From assembly GCA_036245525.1 (NCBI GenBank), contig BTPG01000002.1, positions 118,274,286-118,338,285 on the forward strand: 64,000 nucleotides of DNA, written 5' to 3'. Below are positions 1 through 10,549 of the stretch, piece by piece (within the stretch, counting starts at the first letter, position 1; every line of letters starts with the position of its first letter). Below the pieces are notes generated by a model that searched no databases, was not told the DNA's origin, and saw nothing but the letters and a program-made list of their open reading frames with translations. Source of the DNA: Semisulcospira habei (lineage: Eukaryota > Mollusca > Gastropoda > Semisulcospiridae). Both the position numbers and the translations under genes were made by a program.

Positions 1-370
1 TCGACGCGCTTTCAGAAGAGCATGCAGGTGTACTTAGCATAGCATGTAGCTAGGCAAAGTCATTCTGCTTTCACACAAATTATAGCAAGACTGAAACTGC
101 ACCGTGAAATTCTAGTTTTGTCACCATTTTCCCAAGTCTTGACGCGAAAGCGTAACTCATATCACGTTAAATATATAATTACGTAACTAAAAGAAAAAAT
201 ACTTAATGACAAATGACGTTTGACAAACCAATGACGCGTATGCACTGCGCGCGCCCCTTATAGAGTTCACTGAGACGCATTGTCACATCTGCGAGGCCTT
301 TTTCAAAAGGAGATATTTCAACATCAGAATCAAGTCAAAGACAAAAGGTAGAGACCTTGACAGCGAAGAC
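1..370. other. No gene or repeat recognised
   Basis: No ORF of useful length, hairpin or tandem repeat is seen. It is unique-looking within the window. Confidence 0.5.
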
Positions 371-1233
371 AGCTCTCATATTGAAAGGACTTTGTGGGTT
401 ATGGTTCATCATATCTTGTTTGGATTAATTTCACGAATTATATGGGTTTCTCGGCTGTCGGGTATGATTATGTCAATTGTGACCTGTATGCCCTAGGTGT
501 GCAAGTCAGACGGCAATGTTTTGCACCACTTTTCAGGAGTCATTTGTAAAACAGCTACCATAACTTTAATACGGGGAAAAAAACCTATCTTCTCATTAAC
601 ACCCGCATGATTTTTCATAAACAGTGTTTGCATAACCCCTGCTGTTTGTCCCGGTCCTGGGGTAGGATTAGGTCAAATTGTGACATGTAAGACCTAGGCG
701 TGAAAATCAGCAAGAAAATTGCAAAGTTGATTCTCTGATAGGTCAAATGTTAGTACTGCGATGAGTTACGTATAACATCGAGTCGTCACTATGAACACAG
801 CGTCGTGAGACTAATGATGCCATGACGTGAAGTTTGAAGTGAAGTCATTTTGCTGCTCGTGCTATTTATTCTTCTTCAGAATAGCTATGCTACGCCAGAC
901 CACGGAGCTTACGAATGGCGGGAATCGCCTGTGTCCGTCTTAGTTTCTGTGTGCCAGTGTGTGTGGATCAGAGGGTGGGTTAGAGTAGAAGGAGGTGGAT
1001 TCCTGTCGCTACACGAACCCACCAAAGAACGTACTAATGGCTGGAAGCGCTGTGTGTCCGTCTTATATTTGTGTGCGCCGGCGTGTGTGTTGATCAGGGG
1101 TTGGCTTAAAGAGGAGGGAAATAGAGCAGCATAATAAGCCTAAAAATATGAACAACTCTGAATGTTTATAAAAGATAAATACATCTGAGCTCCAAACAAT
1201 ACGGTAGGCATGGGGATGAAATCCTCGTCTTGG
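371..1233 (-). repeat. REP-A dispersed repeat, copy 1 (inverted relative to copy 2)
   Basis: Reads as the reverse complement of 12012-12850 with modest divergence. Shared landmarks are TCATGCGGGT, the CACACTGGCACACA-type segment and CCGTATTGTTTGGAGCTCA. Inside, a block of about 200 bp is repeated twice in degenerate form (the ATGCGGG and TTGTCCCGG landmarks recur). A 25-base T tract follows at 1234-1258. The open frame at 850-1134 is low-complexity and is not conserved in the other copies, so it is not called as a gene. The element class is unknown. Confidence 0.75.
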
Positions 1234-1648
1234 TTTTTTTTTTTTTTTTTTTTTTTTTCGGATGACTCGTCAAATGTAGTGCGGAGATGCGGTGGTAAGG
1301 GTAAGCAACGTGTTGTGGGCTTTCGGCACCCATAAATATTTCTGCGGTAAAGCCAGGCTGTTCAACAGATCAGCCAGGCTACACTTCCACTCAGCTGATA
1401 TATGAGCCATGTCACGCTCTCTACAGGTGAAAACAAACCAATAAACCATAAGAAGCTCAAAGAACTTTTCTCTGCTGTTAGCACCTCATGTTTTACAATT
1501 GTCTGTTCTATTTATGTGGTCCTTCCCCTCCCGACCCCCCCCCCCCCCCCCCCTTTCCCCCCAAATGATCAGCGACGTCATTAGTTTTCACAGCATTTCA
1601 AAGGTGTCTTCACAAAACTACAAACACCATCAACCATTTAATTCCTAA
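1234..1648. other. Homopolymer tracts, no gene
   Basis: Holds a T tract (1234-1258) and a C tract (1535-1553) separated by unassigned sequence. Nothing coding is supported. Confidence 0.6.
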
Positions 1649-3745
1649 TGACGATACCGGTGGGTGGAAAAGTCGCATGGTTACGCGTCTTTTCCACCGA
1701 GTGGTATCGTCAGTAGCAGTGTAGAGACGCGTCTTTTTCACTGAGCGGTATCGTCAGTAACAGTATAGGGACGTGTCTTTTTCACCGAGCGGTATCGTCA
1801 GTAACAGTATAGGGACGCGTCTTTTTCACCGAGCGGTATCGTCAGTAACAGTATAGGGACGCGTCTTTTTCAGCGAGCGGTTTTGTCAGTAGCAGTATGA
1901 GGACGCATGTCTTCCACCGAGCGGTATGGTCAGTTGCAACATAGCGACGCGTCTTTTCCACCGAGCGGTATCGTCAGTAACAGTATAAGGACGCGTCTTT
2001 TTCACCGAGCGGTATCGTCAGTAACAGTATAGGGATGCGTCTTTTTCACCGAGCGGTATCGTCAGTAACAGAATAGGGACGCGTCTTTTTCACCGAGCGG
2101 TATTGTCAGTAGCAGTATAATGACGCGTCTTTTTCACCGAGCGGTATCGTCAGTAACAGTATAGGGACGCGTCTTTTTCAGCGAGCGGTATTGTCAGTAG
2201 CAGTATAGGGATGCGTCTTTTTCACCGAGCGCTATCGTCAGTAACAGTATAGGGACGCGTCTTTTTCACCGAGCGGTATCGTCAGTAACAGTATAGGGAC
2301 GCGTCTTTTTCACCGAGCGGTATCGTCAGTAACAGAATAGGGACGCGTCTTTTTCACCGAGCGGTATCGTCAGTAACAGTATAAGGACGCGTCTTTTTCA
2401 CCGAGCGGTATCGTCAGTAACAGTATAGGGACGCGTCTTTTTCACCGAGCGGTATCGTCAGTAACAGAATAGGGACGCGTCTTTTTCACCGAGCGGTATC
2501 GTCAGTAGCAGTATAAGGACGCGTCTTTTTCACCGAGCGGTATCGTCAGTAACAGCATAAGGACGCGTCTTTTTCACCGAGCGGTTTTGTCAGTAGCAGT
2601 ATAGGGACGCGTCTTTTTCACCGAGCGCTATCGTCAGTAACAGTATAGGGACGCGTCTTTTTCACCGAGCGGCATCGTCAGTAACAGTATAGGGACGCGT
2701 CTTTTTCACCGAGCGGTATCGTCAGTAACAGAATAGGGACGCGTCTTTTTCACCGAGCGGTATCGTCAGTAACAGAATAGGGACACGTCTTTTTCACCGA
2801 GCGGTATCGTCAGTAACAGTATAGGGACGCGTCTTTTTCACCGAGCGATTTTGTCAGTAGCAGTATGGGGGCGCATGTCTTCCGCCAAGCGGTATGGTCA
2901 GTTCCAACATAGCGACGCGTCTTTTCCCCCCGAGCGCTATCGTCAGTAGCAGTATAGGGACGTGTCTTTTTTACCGAGCGGTATCGTCAGTAACAGTATA
3001 GGGACGCGTCTTTTTTACCGAGCGGTATCGTCAGTAACAGTATAAGGACGCGTCTTTTTCACCGAGCGGTTTTGTCAGTAGCAGTATGGGGACGCATGTC
3101 TTCCACCGAGCGGTATGGTCAGTTGCAACGTAGCGACGCGTCTTTTCCACCGAGCGGTATCGTCAGTAACAGTATAGGGACGCGACTTTTTCCCCGAGCG
3201 GTATCGTCAGTAACAGTATAGGGACGCGTCTTTTTCACCGAGCGGCATCGTCAGTAACAGAATAGGGACGCGTCTTTTTCACCGAGCGGTATTGTCAGTA
3301 GCAGTATAAGGACGCGTCTTTTTCACTGAGCGGTATCGTCAGTAACAGTATAAGGACGCGTCTTTTTCACCGAGCGGTTTTGTCAGTAGCAGTATGGGGA
3401 CGCATGTCTTCCACCGAGCGGTATGGTCAGTATAACAGTATTTTTCACCGAGCGGTATCGTCAGTAACAGTATAGGGACGCGTCTTTTTCACCGAGCGGT
3501 ATCGTCAGTAACAGAATAGGGACGCGTCTTTTTACCGAGCGGTATCGTCAGTAGCAGTATGGGGACGCATGTCTTCCACCGAGCGGTATGGTCAGTTGCA
3601 ACATAGCGACGCGTCTTTTTCCCCCGAGCGCTATCGTCAGTAGCAGTATAGGGACGCGTCTTTTTCACCGAGCGCTATCTTCAGTAGCTCAGCAAAGGGA
3701 CGCGTCTTTTTCACCGTGCCGGTGGTATGGTCAGTAGCACATTTG
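1649..3745. repeat. 44-bp tandem satellite with MluI sites and variant units
   Basis: About 47 head-to-tail units of 44 bp, each built on GGGACGCGTCTTTTTCACCG followed by AGCGGTATCGTCAGTAACAG and TATA. Most units carry ACGCGT, an MluI site. A variant pair (GACGCATGTCTTCCACCGAG, then GGTATGGTCAGTTGCAACAT) recurs near 1896, 2868, 3085, 3395 and 3560, which gives a higher-order pattern. The left edge opens with an inverted half unit: 1651-1672 pairs with 1689-1710. Units near the right edge decay into a GT-rich tract. Confidence 0.95.
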
Positions 3746-3830
3746 TTTGTGTGCGTGCCTGCGTTTGTGCGTGCGTGCGTGTGTGTGTGTGTGTATGTGC
3801 GTTCGTACGCGCGCTTGTTTGCGTGCGTCA
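3746..3830. repeat. GT-rich microsatellite
   Basis: Imperfect GTGC/GT repeats directly follow the 44-bp satellite. The minus-strand frame across it is low-complexity. Confidence 0.8.
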
Positions 3831-4037
3831 TTTATTATTATTACAGCATAGACTGAAATCCCAACAAAGAAACAAACATGCCTAGAAAGGACACGTACAA
3901 AAAATACTTTATCAAATTTTCAAATTGAACATACAGACCACTTATCTTTCTCAGGCAAGAACTGTAATTCTTTGATGGGATTTTCTTTGCCTCTTACATG
4001 CTTGGAAGTCGCCTTTTTAGCTCTAGATTTTGTTGTG
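3831..4037. other. Unassigned spacer
   Basis: AT-rich, with no gene or repeat recognised. Confidence 0.5.
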
Positions 4038-4229
4038 TTAACCCATTTAGCCCCAACGCCCTACAGCAGGAGATGTATTGACCATGATAATTCAAGGTTA
4101 GTGCCAGAATAGCTATTCTGGCACTAACCTTGAATTATCTTAGTCAGTCCGTCTCCTGTAAGTGATACATAGTCGTTAGGCAACACCTCCAAAATTTGGG
4201 AAATGCGGCTGTGGGGTTTAATGGGTTGA
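4038..4229. mobile_element. PAL-1 palindromic element (TTAA type)
   Basis: Starts TTAACCCATTTAGCCC and ends AATGGGTTGA. The centre is a long hairpin (AATTCAAGGTTAGTGCCAGA against its complement) with almost no loop. PAL-1 is a family of about 215 bp with TTAACYCATTCAGCCC-like ends, an asymmetric subterminal segment on one side (CCAAATTTTGGAGGCGTCAT in typical copies) and a palindrome of about 55-bp arms. It has no coding capacity. TTAA followed by CC at the ends fits piggyBac-type non-autonomous elements; that assignment is inference. Confidence 0.8.
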
Positions 4230-4354
4230 TGGTGGTGGTGGGGGTGTTTACATGTGGGTTTCTTCTGCTTCAAGCATATATTGCCGTGCTAATAGCCTTG
4301 TAATGAGGTAAACCATTATAATTGCATTCCATTCTGCATGAATCCTTTTCTTGG

Positions 4355-4481
4355 CCAAACAAACAACTTTTTTTGTCTCCTAAATCACTGAAAAAGCCAA
4401 CGAGACAGAATTTCAGCCTTAAAGCTTTTTTTTAATCACTCATAAAGGGTGAGAATACAACCACCCCCCCCCCCCCCCCCC

Positions 4482-4512
<31 letters not shown>

Positions 4513-5049
4513 CACGGAAGCACATGTTACCGTTATGACCGTTTTCTCCATGATATCCTCAAAACGAGGCCTACCCAAGGTCCTGTACAGCTTCCTGTAA
4601 ACACGCTGTTAAATAACCATGAAACAGTCAGGAAAAGTCAACCCGAATAACATCAGAAATGTGAGAATGAAAAGAGGGGCGGATCTTCTAAAGCATGAGG
4701 TGCACACTCTCATGAGCCCTTATGCATCTTGCACGTGACCTCCCAAAATAGTTGTTAAAAAAATGTTTATAAAACAATCAGGAAAAGTAAACCCAATAAC
4801 TTCTGAAATCTTCTAAAATAAGGTCACTTTTCTAATAGGCATAGATTCTCATGAGACCCAGCAGCTGCAGGCGCTCATGAGAATCTATGCTTCTTGCGGA
4901 TACAAAGGGTTGGCTGGAATGTCACCATGAAAAAGAAGAATGAGACAGTTGTTTGTTTGTTTTTGTTTTGTTTTTATTTATTTATTTATTTATTTATTGC
5001 TTTTGTTTGCTTCCTTGTTTGTTGGTTTGTTGTTGGTTTTTTAGTTTTG

Positions 5050-5080
<31 letters not shown>

Positions 5081-5130
5081 TTTGGGGGGGGGTTGGGGGG
5101 GGGGGCTTTGGGTTTGTTTTTTTTTTGTGT

Positions 5131-5164
<34 letters not shown>

Positions 5165-5322
5165 GGGGGGGGGGGGGGGCGGGGCGGTGCGGAGGGGGAG
5201 GGGGAGCTTGTATTCTCACCCTTTATGTGTGATTAAAAAAAAAAAAAAAAAGCTTTAAGACTGAAATTATGTCTCGTTAGATTTTTCAGTGATTTAGGAG
5301 ACAAGAAAAAGTTGGCAAGGGG
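4355..5322. mobile_element. Foldback element with complementary homopolymer arms
   Basis: The left arm (about 4358-4510) and right arm (about 5125-5320) are reverse complements: TCTCCTAAATCACTGAAAAA pairs with TTTTTCAGTGATTTAGGAGA. The arms include a C tract followed by an A tract on the left and a T tract followed by a G tract on the right, so even the homopolymers pair. The centre holds a PAL-2-like hairpin. Frames at 4894-5258 encode only Phe/Gly-type low-complexity translation of the T/G tracts and are not genes. Confidence 0.75.
4839..4890. repeat. PAL-2 hairpin core inside the foldback
   Basis: GCATAGATTCTCATGAG pairs with CTCATGAGAATCTATGC around a CAGCTG-centred loop. It matches the PAL-2 core found many times in the window. 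A half core also lies near 4690-4730. Confidence 0.75.
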
Positions 5323-5413
5323 GATGGGGGCAGGGGGAGGGGAGGGGATTGCATTGCCGCGTACGGGAGAGATTTCAGACCCTAGCCACTCGGAAAAGAG
5401 AGGCAGGCCGATC

Positions 5414-5583
5414 GTGGTTAGTTCAAGGTTAGTGGCCGGTTAGCTTGGTGTTTGGTCATTCAGAGCCAGTTGTGTTGAGTGACGATACATAGCAGCCACC
5501 GATCGTGACAGCTGAAAGGTAGTGCCTGATAAGTTTGGCTCCTGTGGAGGCGCCAAACTCATTCAGCTCTACCATTAACCCAG
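5414..5583. repeat. Degenerate PAL-1 fragments
   Basis: Scattered PAL-1 words (GTTCAAGGTTAGTGGCCGG, GGCGCCAAACTCATTCAG) are arranged irregularly, suggesting one or two decayed or rearranged copies. Confidence 0.45.
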
Positions 5584-5772
5584 TTAACCCCAAGACCGTG
5601 TTTCCCAATTTCCCGAGTGTATACCAGCTCCCGAAGACAGCTCGACAGTAATAGTTCAACGGTAGTGCCGGATTAGCTTGGCGCCTTTTGGAGCCAAGCT
5701 AATCTGGCACTACCTTGAATCATCATGGTCGATCCATCTTCTGCTGTAATGAGTCGGGGCCAAATGAGTCAA
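5584..5772. mobile_element. PAL-1 palindromic element
   Basis: Starts TTAACCCC and ends AATGAGTCAA. The hairpin GTGCCGGATTAGCTTGGCGC pairs with its complement about 10 bases later. Confidence 0.75.
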
Positions 5773-5784
5773 TGTGATCTGTTT

Positions 5785-5833
5785 CCTACAGGAATCATCG
5801 CGACAAAAACCGCTACCAACACGCAAAGGGCTA
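5785..5833. repeat. PAL-7 half palindrome
   Basis: CAGGAATCATCGCGACAAAA followed by ACCGCTACCAACACGC matches the right arm of the complete PAL-7 hairpin at 32236-32314. The left arm is missing here. Confidence 0.6.
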
Positions 5834-5895
5834 AGTTAGCATTTCGTGCTGCACACGAAGTACATAAAGGTGTATAAAGGAGATATTGTGAACTA

Positions 5896-6111
5896 TTAAC
5901 TCATTCAGCCCCGACACACCACAGCAAGACATAAATCGAGCATGATAGTTCAAGAGTGGTGCCAGAATAGCTTGGCGCCCATAAGCGCCAAGCTATTCTG
6001 GCACCACCCTTGAACTATCATGCTCGATCTGTCTCTACAAATTGTAATACAGTCCTGCAGAGGGCCACTTCAAGATTTGGGGATTTCGGTTCCTGGGGCA
6101 GAATGTGTTAA
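5896..6111. mobile_element. PAL-1 palindromic element, full length
   Basis: 216 bp bounded by TTAA at 5896-5899 and 6108-6111. The hairpin arms (AGCATGATAGTTCAAGAGTG and on through TTGGCGCC) are nearly perfect. Orientation is opposite to the 32-33 kb copies, with the TTTGGGGATTTCGG subterminal segment on the right. Confidence 0.9.
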
Positions 6112-6137
6112 CCCAGTATGGTTTGGAGTAGGTCGCT

Positions 6138-6351
6138 TTAACTCATTCTACCCCGGACACACCACAGCAAGATAAGGATCGACCATGATAGTTCAAGGGT
6201 GATGCCAGAATAGCTTGGCGCCTATGGGCGCCAAGCTATTCTGGCATCACCCTTGAACTATCATGGTCGATCTGTGTCCTGCACTGCAATGTAGTCTTCA
6301 GAGAGCAACGGCAAAATTTGGGGATTTCGGTCTTGGGGTAGAATGAGTTAA
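6138..6351. mobile_element. PAL-1 palindromic element, full length
   Basis: 214 bp bounded by TTAA at 6138-6141 and 6348-6351. It lies only 26 bp from the previous copy, in the same orientation, with a near-perfect hairpin. Confidence 0.9.
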
Positions 6352-6472
6352 GCTGACAATGTGAATCGGCCGACATGTTATCACTGGAAGCCTATGAAAA
6401 GATTGCCCAATATATCAGCCAGCGTTTCCGGGAAAGTGGGATGGGGGTGGGTTGGAGCGGAGATGAGATGCA

Positions 6473-6606
6473 TTATACCCGAGGACCGAAATCCCCAAAT
6501 TTTGAAGTTGTTTTCTGAAGGACTGTATTACAGTTCTAGAGACAGATCGAGAACTAGCATCGACCAATGTCTTGCTGTGGTGTGTCAGGGCTGAAGGAGT
6601 TATGAA
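6473..6606. mobile_element. PAL-1 fragment without the hairpin
   Basis: Carries the subterminal CCGAAATCCCCAAATTTTGA segment and a GTGTGTCAGGGCTGAAGGAG end. The central palindrome is deleted, as in the copy at 34773. Confidence 0.65.
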
Positions 6607-6866
6607 TAGCATGGGTCTTCAGTCCTGGAAGCTGATTCCGCTTTTTTTTCCAAAATATCAGAAAGCTGAATTTCATCGTTTAGGTTCAGACAGAACAGCC
6701 GCTAGCAGCCAGCCTGTTCCATCTGCAAGAGACAAAAATTGTCATGCCGGGGGCTCGTGAGAATTTGTGTCTCCTGCTGGTCATGGATTTCGGGACATAC
6801 ATATAGTTATTCCGTGAACCCTTTTCAGTCGTTTAAAATTTTCGGCTCTGGAATATGTTATTAGCA

Positions 6867-6868
<2 letters not shown>
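6607..6868. other. Unassigned spacer
   Basis: No gene recognised. A PAL-2-like word (CTCGTGAGAATTTGTGTCTC) lies near 6750. Confidence 0.45.
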
Positions 6869-6945
<77 letters not shown>

Positions 6946-7053
6946 CATGCGTGTGTGTGTGTGTGTGCGTGTGAGTGTGTGTGTGTTGGTGTGTGCGTGC
7001 GTGCGTGTGTGTGTGTGTGTGTGTGTGTTGGTGTGTGCGTGCGTGTGTATGTT

Positions 7054-7087
<34 letters not shown>
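6869..7087. repeat. (GT)n microsatellite
   Basis: About 220 bp of GT, pure for the first 70 bp and then interrupted by GTGC and GTTG. The Cys-Val and His-Thr frames across it are artefacts. Confidence 0.97.
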
Positions 7088-7089
<2 letters not shown>

Positions 7090-7410
7090 AATTGTCACTT
7101 TGTCCATCCCAGAGATACCCAGAGATCAAAGGCAAGCTGTCGCAAATCTATTTAACGCATACATGTACATAATTGCTTTATACAGCGCATGCCATATATA
7201 TGTGTAATATCGCCAAAAACACCATTCGTCATTCTGATCAAGTATTGGATACAAGATCACACAGACAAAAATCAATACTTGAACAGAAGAAGTATTTAAC
7301 GCTTCCGGCTACCCCTTCCCTGCTGGACGCATATTTTGAGTTTGACATCATTGTAAATTCAACGTCCAAAATCCCCAGGCGTCAGAGGAACATGGCTACG
7401 AAGTAGTTTC
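7088..7410. other. No gene seen
   Basis: Ordinary composition. The short frame at 7173-7406 resembles no protein I recognise. Confidence 0.45.
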
Positions 7411-7480
7411 AGCAAGAGGCATAGATCCTCATGAGCCCCCGCAATTGCGGGGGCTCATGAGGATCTATACGGGCCTCTTG
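7411..7480. mobile_element. PAL-2 hairpin core
   Basis: AGCAAGAGGCATAGATCCTC followed by ATGAGCCCCCGCAATTGCGG and the complementary arm. PAL-2 elements have this core of about 32-bp arms and, when complete, ends of the TTAACCCCTTCGCTGCC type about 75-90 bp away. Here the ends are not recognisable. Confidence 0.8.
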
Positions 7481-7825
7481 GAATTGAGCGTTAAAATTGG
7501 CCCTTGAGCTCCGTCTGCGAAGCGATTAAACGTTTAGCCTATGCTTGTCTGGGGTTTAGTTTAGCCTATTTTTGTCTGGGGTAAGTCAATGCTGTTTTGA
7601 TGCACGGTCCTTCAGATGTCCATTTCTATAAATCTGCAGGCGAAATATTGTCTATACTCCCTGTCTCTTGTAGGCCCACCGATATGCATCCGCAGAGACT
7701 CGTGGGCATCTATGCCTCTACTGAGCTGACTCAAACTGAGTTTCGGGTTGACGACTGGGAGGACTGGGTCAGACAGGTTGAAAAAAACAACAGAGATACC
7801 TTCACAGATAAGCGTTAAACACGGG
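7481..7825. other. No gene seen
   Basis: A short phrase is repeated near 7530 and 7560 (TTTAGCCTATGCTTGTCTGG and TTTAGCCTATTTTTGTCTGG). It also has another PAL-2-like phrase near 7690-7720 (ACTCGTGGGCATCTATGCCT). No ORF is convincing. Confidence 0.45.
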
Positions 7826-8076
7826 CATACACGCACACGAGTACACACACGCACGCATGCACACATCAGTACACACGCACACACACATACACACACGCGT
7901 CACCTAGCGCACACTTACTCATACATTAGCACACACACACAGATACACAGAAACACGCACATACACACACAAACACACATACACCCAAGCACACATACAC
8001 ACACGCACGCACGCATGCGCTTGCACACACACACATGAATACACACACACACGCAATACACATACACACATGAATA

Positions 8077-8143
<67 letters not shown>
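7826..8143. repeat. (AC)n microsatellite, interrupted then pure
   Basis: Imperfect AC repeats with ACGC and ATAC interruptions to about 8080, then pure AC to 8143. Long frames over it are artefacts. Confidence 0.95.
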
Positions 8144-8146
<3 letters not shown>

Positions 8147-8418
8147 TAAATAAATGAATGAAGAAAGGAAGGAAGGGATGAACGAACGAACAAACAAGAA
8201 AACAAACAACAAACAAACAAAATAACAAACAGGTCAAATAAACAGATAAATTAATGAATAAATGTGAACACATACTTTACCTTCAGCACACTGGAAATTA
8301 ACACAACCTGAACATCCACTTGAAATCGCCCGTAAAGAACGACTCCATAGAAACACAAATCAACACCTTGTCACTGGTCCGAATTGTCTAAACCGAGCAC
8401 AGCTTTTACTTCTTATCT
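8144..8418. other. A-rich spacer with short tetranucleotide repeats
   Basis: GAAGGAAGG, GAACGAAC and AAACAAAC runs are seen, but no gene. Confidence 0.55.
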
Positions 8419-8498
8419 ATTCTGACGAGCAAAAGAATGCGACATTTTAGTGTTTCCGATGATTCCAAAAATGTCGCATTTCTTTTGCTCGTCAGTAT
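8419..8498. mobile_element. PAL-6 palindromic element
   Basis: CTGACGAGCAAAAGAATGCG pairs with CGCATTTCTTTTGCTCGTCAG; the loop contains GTTTCCGATGATTCC. The family recurs at 8617 and 46173. Terminal TA dinucleotides suggest TA target sites (Tc1/mariner-like), as inference. Confidence 0.75.
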
Positions 8499-8616
8499 GT
8501 AACTGATCCTGCAACACGAAGACACCTTCCAACGTGACCTAACTTCCCACCGAAACCCCCACACACTGTGTGAAACTTCAGTGCTCCCTGCACATGTATA
8601 TGCACTATCGCGTTTT

Positions 8617-8724
8617 AGTACACTGACGAACTCAAGTCAATGCGGCATCACTGGAATCATCGGAAACACTTCAGTGATTCCAATGACTCCAATGATGTCG
8701 CATTTCTTTTGCTCCTCAGTACAC
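8617..8724. mobile_element. PAL-6 palindromic element, diverged
   Basis: Same family: ACTGACGAACTCAAGTCAAT on the left and GCATTTCTTTTGCTCCTCAG on the right, with GGAATCATCGGAAACACT in the middle. Confidence 0.7.
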
Positions 8725-8810
8725 TGTTTGCAACGAACGCGCATCCGGCTCGAAACACTTACAAATCGATTACCCCACCAGTGCACTTTGACCAGTAGAA
8801 TAATAAGTTC

Positions 8811-8979
8811 TGTAGACAGGTCTCAGAAGACACATTTCTAGCGATTGAAACTATTATGCTCGATCTGTCTCTACAATTGTAATACAGTCCTGCAGAGGGC
8901 AACTACAAAATCTGGGGATTTCGGTCCTGTAGATGTGTGTGTAGACAGGTCTCAGAAGACACATTTCTAGCGATTGAAA
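8811..8979. repeat. 40-bp exact direct repeats flanking a PAL-1 half
   Basis: TGTAGACAGGTCTCAGAAGA plus the next 20 bases occur identically at 8811-8850 and 8940-8979. The 89 bp between them is the right half of a PAL-1 element (CTCGATCTGTCTCTACAATT and the GGGGATTTCGG segment). A diverged third version of the repeat lies near 9001-9030. Confidence 0.85.
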
Positions 8980-9208
8980 ACAGCAATAAAACACGTTCGG
9001 CAGAAAAGTCCCAAAAGACACATTTCTCAAACCGGCTGACGCGCTGCTGCGGCGCGGCAAAATCATTATACCGAAGGCACTTAATGCTCTGTCTTGCGCA
9101 GTTATGAAACACACATTTTTATTTCGCACCCAGCTGGCTCATATGTTGTAGAACCGCCCGCAACAGCTTTGGATGCAAGGCACGAGAAGTGGATCGATCA
9201 TTGCGGCC
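8980..9208. other. No gene seen
   Basis: Minus-strand frames here lack recognisable domains. Confidence 0.4.
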
Positions 9209-9270
9209 CAAGGGTAGTGCCAGATTCGCATAACGCCTAGTGGCGCCAAGCGAATCCGGCACAACCCTTG
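9209..9270. repeat. PAL-1 hairpin core, diverged
   Basis: CAAGGGTAGTGCCAGATTCG pairs with CGAATCCGGCACAACCCTTG. TTAA ends are absent. Confidence 0.65.
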
Positions 9271-9361
9271 AGGTTTTCCTCTTTTGGCGGTATTTCCAGT
9301 CCATCTCCCGCTATTTGTACGGAGTGCACACTTGCAGACAATTCTGCAGTGAAAACCATGG

Positions 9362-9418
9362 ACCCAGTGCGCAAAAGCCATCGAGCCGCGTCGGCCCGAT
9401 GACATTTTGCGCATTGGG
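9362..9418. mobile_element. PAL-4 palindromic element
   Basis: CCCAGTGCGCAAAAGCCATC pairs with GATGACATTTTGCGCATTGG. PAL-4 is a GC-rich hairpin family of about 60 bp, with the best copy at 42833-42894. Confidence 0.7.
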
Positions 9419-9707
9419 GAGCTACCGGCTATGGTCGAAACGTCGCAGCCAGTTGGCTTTGTAAGTGAGAGAGCAGAGGTTCATTTTTACATAACCTCCT
9501 CCGTTTGACCCCCTCGTGCTTGCGGCCACCGGTGCTGCAAACAGTATCCGTAGCTGAATGAACAAGTGGGGGTTAAATGCAGACTCCATGTGCTATACGT
9601 GACTGCTAGCCACGCCTACATTTAGACGAGAAAATTAATAATTCCGACCCTTCGTCCACAATAGCTCGGCATTACAGCGGTCACACATAAATTTCTATGT
9701 GACTACC
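9419..9707. other. No gene seen
   Basis: Nothing recognised. Confidence 0.45.
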
Positions 9708-10190
9708 CACGGGCGGATCGGGAGGGGGGGGTGCAGGGTTCCAGGGCTTTCGGAACCAACCCCCACCCCCCACCCCCTCAGCCCCCAAAACGCTTTAAAA
9801 TGCTATATCAAAATTCAATTTGGAAGTTTGGCACCCCACCCTCCTCCCGTTGAAAATTGTCATTGGAAAGGCTTTCTTCTACCCCCAACCCCCTCTCTTC
9901 TTTTTTGTATTTTTGGGCTAGTAGCGGATAGGTGTTCACAGGGCTGTCCCCTACCCCCACCCCCTTTATTACGCGCCTCCTCCCCCTCCCCCTCCCTCCC
10001 CCGCCCGCTTTTTGATTTGTTGGCCAGTGGAAAGAATGGTTTAGCCTCGCGGCATATTCTGTCTGTGGTAAAAGGGTCCCAAACAAAAAGTTTTTGTTTT
10101 GGAACCTTTTCACCAAATACAAAAAGTGCCAAGAGGCTAAACCAACACCACCACCCCACCACCACCCGGGAAGGAACTGATCCGCCCCTG
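9708..10190. mobile_element. hAT-like non-autonomous element with C-rich interior
   Basis: The left end CACGGGCGGATCGGGAGG and right end GATCCGCCCCTG are inverted, matching the common hAT terminal form CAGGGGCGGATC. The interior has C-rich stretches and no transposase. No clear 8-bp target duplication is seen (left GTGACTAC, right CCAACATT), so the ends or flanks have decayed. The 174- and 129-residue Pro/Gly-rich frames are composition artefacts. Confidence 0.55.
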
Positions 10191-10329
10191 CCAACATTTA
10201 GCTTGAAAAATATTATAAGTTAGGTATTTCGATTCCGCGCTCACAATGCGTTGTTAAAGTCCCGCCGTAGCTGTTTCAAAGCGGTCACGTACGCGAAATA
10301 CATGATACCATCCTTTTGGCCTGAAAATA
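10191..10329. other. Unassigned spacer
   Basis: Nothing recognised. Confidence 0.4.
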
Positions 10330-10549
10330 TTAACACTCTCATTGCCGAGAAAAACTAAACATCACCGAACTGCAAGAGGCATAGATCCTCATGGGCCCCC
10401 GCATTTGCGGAGGCTCATGAGGATCTATGCCTTTTGCTAAAATCACTTTGTATACGTGCATGTTCCTTTGACGATTGGGCATCTTCGACCTTGAACTGAC
10501 GATGATTTCAAAAAACACAATTTTCGTCCGCTGGCAGGAATGGGGTTAA
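10330..10549. mobile_element. PAL-2 palindromic element, full length
   Basis: 220 bp with TTAA at 10330-10333 and 10546-10549. The left end is TTAACACTCTCATTGCCGAG and the right end GGCAGGAATGGGGTTAA. The hairpin core (GCAAGAGGCATAGATCCTCA) sits off centre. Confidence 0.85.

Noticed and set aside
6781..8273. Long Cys-Val and His-Thr open frames
   Set aside because: They are translations of GT/AC microsatellites; no unique coding sequence is included. The same applies at 13618, 15143, 23874, 24011, 41572, 43483 and 44823.
9699..10223. 174-residue Pro-rich and 129-residue Gly-rich frames
   Set aside because: Composition artefact of a C-rich non-autonomous element; opposite strands are open together.
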